From NCBI GenBank assembly GCA_018814505.1, contig JAHIZQ010000282.1:1-7133 (forward strand): a DNA stretch of 7,133 bases, given 5' to 3'. The notes below the pieces were generated by a model, which did no database searches, was not told the origin of the DNA, and was given only the letters and a program-made list of their open reading frames with translations. The translations under genes and the position numbers were made by a program. Of the stretch, positions 4,038 to 7,133 are shown one piece after another (the first letter of the stretch is position 1; each line of letters opens with the position of its first letter). This DNA is from Candidatus Omnitrophota bacterium (GTDB taxonomy: Bacteria > Omnitrophota > Gorgyraeia > Tantalellales > Tantalellaceae).

Positions 4038-6104
4038 TTAATGTGAATGTGCTTCTTCCTTAGCTTTTTTGCTTTCCGCGATAATCTTTTGAGCAACATT
4101 AGACGGAACCGCTTCATAATGCGAAAAACTCATTGTATAAGTTGCTCTTCCCGCGGTAAGTGATTTTAATTCATTCGCGTATTTATACATTTCTTCTAAA
4201 GGAATCTGCGCTCTGAGTAACTGCAGTCCGCCTTCTGAATCCATTCCCTGCACCCGGCCACGACGAGAACTTAAGGAACCGGTAATATCTCCCATATTTT
4301 CTTCCGGCACGGTAAGTTCAACGTTCATTATGGGTTCCAAAAGAACAGGTTTTGCTTTCGCGCACGCTTCTCTAAAAGCATGCGCGGCCGCTATTTGAAA
4401 CGCAATATCTTTAGAATCTACAGGATGCGTTTTGCCGTCATAAACCGTAGCTTTTACGTCTATTAGTGGGTAACCTGCTACAGTCCCATCTGCCATAGCG
4501 TTTTTTACACCTTTTTCACAACTTCCAACAAATTGTTTAGGTATCGCGCCTCCCACAACTTCATCGACAAACTCAAATCCCGCGCCTCTTTCAAGGGGTT
4601 CCACCCGGAGCCACACTTCCGCGAATTGCCCGGCGCCTCCGGATTGTTTCTTGTGCCTGTACTTTGAATCGCCATTACCGCTTATTGTCTCTTTATACGC
4701 GACTTTTGGAGTTCCGATTTCAACTTCCACCCCATATCGGTCTTTCATCCGATTCACAATTGTTTTAAGATGCATGTCTCCCATCCCGGAAATAACAAGT
4801 TCATGAGTTTGCTTATCTAACACCATTTTAAAAGTCGGATCTTCCGCCATAAGTTTTACAAGTACCCCGGAGATTTTATCTTCATCTGACCGGCTTTTTG
4901 GTTTTATCGAAAAACTTATAGCAGGTTCCGGAAACTTAATATTTTTAAACTTTACAGGTTTTTTGTCTTCAGAAAGAGAGTCTCCCGTATCTGTATCTTT
5001 TAATTTAGCCGCGCAAACAACATCACCGGCATTCGCGAGATCTGTCTGAATTTGATCTTTTCCTTTAAGAAAAAATAATTGCCCGAATTTTTCCGGACTA
5101 CTTTTAGAAGAATTTTGAACCATCTGGTTTGAAACGGCTTTTCCGCTCCTTACCCTAAAAATTGATATCTGCCCCTTATACGGATCTGATATCGTTTTAA
5201 AAACCTGCGCCGAAAATGGTCCATCGCTTTTCGGTTCTATCTTGATTATTTCAGCAGTTTCACTGGCAATATCCGGATCAATCTCAATCGGAGGCAAGTC
5301 TTCCGGTGAAGGCATATACTTGTTTATCATTTCGATAATTTCATCTATTCCGATTCCCTTTTCAACTGAAGCCGGAACCACCGGAATTATCTTGCCAGTA
5401 TCTACTCCCTTCCTAAACGCACGGTTCATCTCTTCTGGAGATAAAGCACCTTCTTCTAAATATTTCTCTAAAAGCGCGTCATCAGATTCTGCCACGCCTT
5501 CTACCATTTCGTTAGAAAGCATATCTGCAATATCTTTATCCTGGCCGTCAAGCTTATCAATCCCCTGTTTTGTCAATAAATTCGCCATACCTGAAAAAAC
5601 TGCACCAGATCCGTTTGGATAATATAGCGCAACACAATTTTTTCCGAATCTTTTACGAACACTTTCTAAAGTTTTAGCAAAATTCGCGTTATCCTTATCC
5701 ATTTTATTAATAACTATCATTCCAGGCATGTTCCGTTCCTGCACTAACTTCCAAAACTTGCTTGCGCCTACTTCAATACCGCTTACAGCATCTATCAATA
5801 AAATCGCAGAATCCGCGGCATTTATCCCCGCGACAACATCTCCGATATAATCCAAATAGCCAGGCGCGTCGAGAATATTAACTTTAATCCCGTCTCTTTC
5901 ATAATAAGCGACTGACAGATTAATTGAAGTCTTTCTTTCTTTTTCATCATCGCAATAATCTGAAACCGTTGTCCCGGCACTAACACTGCCTTTTTTTGAT
6001 ATTGCCCCAGTTTTAAAAAGTAAATTTTCAGTTAAAGTAGTTTTGCCCGCGCCTGAATGTGATAAGAGTACAATATTACGAATGTTTTTTGTTGAAACAG
6101 TCAC
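4038..6104 (-). CDS. fusA: Elongation factor G-type translational GTPase (EF-G-like paralogue type)
   Basis: EF-G drives ribosomal translocation and, with RRF, recycling, using GTP. The 688-residue product has full family length. G1 is SHSGAGKT (15-22), G3 DAPGY (79-83), G4 NKMD (133-136) and G5 probably PAS (244-246). Domain II runs from about 296 (FSAQVFKTISDPYKGQISIFRV), domain III includes ISGMGDMHLK (438-447), domain IV KKQSGGAGQFAEVWLRVEP (485-503) and YDGKTHPVDSKDIAF (555-569), and domain V the EPIMNVELTVPEENMGDITG segment. The P-loop and Tyr in place of the His of DTPGH are typical of the EF-G-like group that includes Thermus EF-G-2, rather than main EF-G. Whether it is the only EF-G here cannot be seen. 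Start is GTG 6104, after an AAGGGGG ribosome site at 6119-6113. A lone gene between an unknown protein and yebC, not in a str operon. It has its own promoter and a repeat-containing leader. Confidence 0.92.
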   Translation of the reverse strand: MTVSTKNIRNIVLLSHSGAGKTTLTENLLFKTGAISKKGSVSAGTTVSDYCDDEKERKTSINLSVAYYERDGIKVNILDAPGYLDYIGDVVAGINAADSAILLIDAVSGIEVGASKFWKLVQERNMPGMIVINKMDKDNANFAKTLESVRKRFGKNCVALYYPNGSGAVFSGMANLLTKQGIDKLDGQDKDIADMLSNEMVEGVAESDDALLEKYLEEGALSPEEMNRAFRKGVDTGKIIPVVPASVEKGIGIDEIIEMINKYMPSPEDLPPIEIDPDIASETAEIIKIEPKSDGPFSAQVFKTISDPYKGQISIFRVRSGKAVSNQMVQNSSKSSPEKFGQLFFLKGKDQIQTDLANAGDVVCAAKLKDTDTGDSLSEDKKPVKFKNIKFPEPAISFSIKPKSRSDEDKISGVLVKLMAEDPTFKMVLDKQTHELVISGMGDMHLKTIVNRMKDRYGVEVEIGTPKVAYKETISGNGDSKYRHKKQSGGAGQFAEVWLRVEPLERGAGFEFVDEVVGGAIPKQFVGSCEKGVKNAMADGTVAGYPLIDVKATVYDGKTHPVDSKDIAFQIAAAHAFREACAKAKPVLLEPIMNVELTVPEENMGDITGSLSSRRGRVQGMDSEGGLQLLRAQIPLEEMYKYANELKSLTAGRATYTMSFSHYEAVPSNVAQKIIAESKKAKEEAHSH

Positions 6105-6120
6105 TGTATTTACCCCCTTT

Positions 6121-6241
6121 TTAATGAGACTATGGTTTCAGAAGCGTCAGCGCACTGAAATCATTTAGTCGAATTAATGTCCGCGTCCACTTGAGGGAAA
6201 TTTGCGAAGCACATTTACCTCAAATCCTACGTGGCCGGACT
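6121..6241 (-). repeat. Two-hairpin leader element, copy C (before fusA)
   Basis: Hairpin 1 (6121-6177) keeps the conserved TTAATGAGAC and GTCGAATTAA ends. Its core ATGGTTTCAG (6132-6141) pairs with CTGAAATCAT (6155-6164) with one G-T wobble, topped by GCG/CGC around a TCAG loop (6144-6153). Hairpin 2 (6179-6240) is closest to copy A, sharing the ATCCTAC bulge and GTGGCCGGAC end, with TTGAGG/CCTCAA, AAAT/ATTT and TGC/GCA around a GAA loop. It lies entirely between the promoter at 6325-6352 and the GTG start, so it should be transcribed as 5' leader. Confidence 0.9.
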
Positions 6242-6245
6242 ATTT

Positions 6246-6266
6246 CCTTAATGAAACTATGGTTTT
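6246..6266 (-). repeat. Partial second unit abutting copy C
   Basis: TTAATGAAACTATGGTTT (6248-6265) matches TTAATGAGACTATGGTTT at 6121-6138 with a single change. It follows the end of copy C after about six bases. It appears to be the beginning of a second, decayed element in tandem; the rest is not recognisable further right. Confidence 0.65.
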
Positions 6267-6324
6267 TTCACCTTTCCCCTGGCAAGAATATACCGCAAAG
6301 GAATGACTGTGTAACGATGTTTTT

Positions 6325-6352
6325 ATTATAGAGAGTTGTACGGCTTTGTCAA
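6325..6352 (-). promoter_or_regulatory. Sigma70-type promoter of fusA
   Basis: On the minus strand a perfect TTGACA (6352-6347) and a perfect TATAAT (6330-6325) are separated by 16 bases. Transcription would start near 6318, giving a leader of about 210 bases that includes copy C and the partial unit. This is the best promoter match I found in the window. Confidence 0.75.
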
Positions 6353-6392
6353 TGGTAAATAAATTAACATAGCAGAAATAGGAAAAGATCGT

Positions 6393-6424
6393 CCCCCCTT
6401 TGCCAAAGGGGGGTAGGGGGATTT
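6393..6424. repeat. CCCCCCTTT/AAAGGGGGG palindromic repeat
   Basis: CCCCCCTTT (6393-6401) and AAAGGGGGG (6405-6413) form a nine-base-pair stem with a GCC loop, followed by TAGGGGGATTTT. This is the look of a dispersed intergenic repeat known in many bacteria. The minus-strand sequence beyond the stem is ACGATCTTTT, so it could also help end transcription of the gene to its right. The 359-base gap 6105-6463 holds this repeat, the fusA promoter and copy C; I see no gene in it. Confidence 0.7.
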
Positions 6425-6463
6425 TATGTTCAACGATCGCTGGTTTTGGGCAACAACTAAACA

Positions 6464-7133
6464 CTATACTGATTGATAAATATTCCGCACAATTTCGTAT
6501 GTTTTCCTGATATTTTTAGATTTCCGATCCATCCGTGGTAAAAGGTATATTACCTTGTTTTCAATCATTTGCCTTAACAGCTGTTCTGAAACAGAATTAT
6601 CCGCAATTTTATCGTAAAAACTCTTAATACTTTCGATGTCCATATTAAACGATGACATTATTGTCAATGTAAGTGCTTCAAAAACAGGCAGATACAGTTC
6701 TCTGCCTGCCTGAGAATCATTTATTCCAGTTATCCAGGCTGAACCTTTTAATTCGTCAAACTTATGCTTATCAATATTTATCCACTGACCGACTAGGAAT
6801 ATATTATTTTTTGAAAGTTTTGTTTCTGATTTTAAAAGATCGTTTATTTCTTGCATTAACTCACCGCGGCTACCACTTCTTCTCGTAATTTTTAGAGGTT
6901 TTTTGTCTGTAAACAAAGGATTACCGTCATCATCAGTCATTGTTTTAATCGCATTCGCGATTTTCCAAAGAGGCGCAATTTGGCTGTCTTGCTCTTTTCC
7001 TATATCATCGTCAATCGCGATTAGCAGCATTTCTTCAGGATGCTCTTTTCGCCACTCGATTAAACTATGCCTTAAAAACTCAGCCTGAACTGTAATATCC
7101 GTATCTTTTAACTCTTCCCTTTCATCCAAACCC
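6464..7133 (-). CDS. Unrecognised protein, C-terminal part (5' end beyond the window)
   Basis: The frame is open to the right edge and ends at TAG 6466-6464, leaving about 223 codons of what is probably a larger protein. The first possible start in view is a TTG at 7129 with no visible ribosome site, so I treat it as internal. The sequence is soluble and charged, with no signal peptide or membrane span. It contains MLLIAIDDDIGKEQDSQIAP, a strand followed by acids, then the basic turn KITRRSGSRGELMQEINDLL, then NNIFLVGQWINI and a segment SAWITGINDSQAGRELYLPV leading into a helical tail of about 75 residues. The alternation of hydrophobic strands and helices suggests an alpha/beta fold; I cannot name it. 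It ends 359 bases before the EF-G gene, which has its own promoter, so the two need not be co-transcribed. Confidence 0.8.
   Translation of the reverse strand, partial: GLDEREELKDTDITVQAEFLRHSLIEWRKEHPEEMLLIAIDDDIGKEQDSQIAPLWKIANAIKTMTDDDGNPLFTDKKPLKITRRSGSRGELMQEINDLLKSETKLSKNNIFLVGQWINIDKHKFDELKGSAWITGINDSQAGRELYLPVFEALTLTIMSSFNMDIESIKSFYDKIADNSVSEQLLRQMIENKVIYLLPRMDRKSKNIRKTYEIVRNIYQSV

Noticed and set aside
6393..6413. CCCCCCTTT hairpin as a clear intrinsic terminator of the right-hand gene
   Set aside because: Only four T residues follow, five bases after the stem, and the sequence resembles a dispersed repeat; kept as a repeat with a possible terminator role.
6240..6464. Possible 74-residue minus-strand protein
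   Set aside because: Its sequence is the translation of the CCCCCCTTT palindrome, the fusA promoter region and part of the repeat; PPFGKGG is typical of such repeat translations, and it has no family match I know.

Overview
The window holds a run of genes all read from the minus strand, so the biological order runs from high to low coordinates: the 3' end of an unrecognised gene (cut by the right edge), an elongation factor G-type GTPase, yebC, ruvC, a small AT-rich orphan gene, ruvA, and the first 84 codons of ruvB (cut by the left edge). The yebC-ruvC-ruvA-ruvB order is a classic bacterial arrangement: the Holliday-junction resolvase RuvC with the RuvAB branch-migration motor. The DNA is fairly AT-rich, Shine-Dalgarno sites are clear, and the intergenic gaps are long and rich in palindromes. 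This fits a bacterium of a little-cultivated lineage. The RuvC sequence and the character of the right-edge protein remind me of Omnitrophota/PVC-like genomes, but this is an impression, not a proof.

The core genes look intact and ordinary. RuvA, RuvB, RuvC, YebC and the EF-G are recognisable from family motifs. The EF-G belongs to the EF-G-like paralogue type (P-loop SHSGAGKT, switch II DAPGY in place of DTPGH). The orphan gene between ruvC and ruvA carries an RNCIVH motif of the HEPN nuclease type. It is visibly more AT-rich than its neighbours and is flanked by repeats, so it is probably an insertion into the ruv cluster.

The most interesting content is intergenic. A composite two-hairpin element of about 120 bp occurs three times, at 263-381, 3843-3957 and 6121-6241. 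Each copy lies in the same orientation directly before the Shine-Dalgarno site of a gene (ruvB, yebC, fusA). One hairpin (about 57 bp) differs in sequence in every copy but stays foldable and keeps conserved ends. The other is a strongly conserved palindrome; in the yebC copy it is a perfect 26-bp inverted repeat. A good sigma70-type promoter at 6325-6352 places the fusA copy in the 5' untranslated leader, and a weaker candidate at 3988-4017 does the same for yebC. The element is therefore either an RNA leader shared by several genes or a REP/MITE-like mobile palindrome with a strong preference for this site.

Other intergenic repeats are an inverted pair of TTCGACT...ATGACA type (1263-1459, with a further copy at 2954-3022), a hairpin with a GAA loop (2335-2368), an iterated TTTGTCATTTG motif that runs over the ruvC stop codon, and a G/C-rich CCCCCCTTT hairpin upstream of fusA. 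I see no tRNA, rRNA, CRISPR array or transposase gene.
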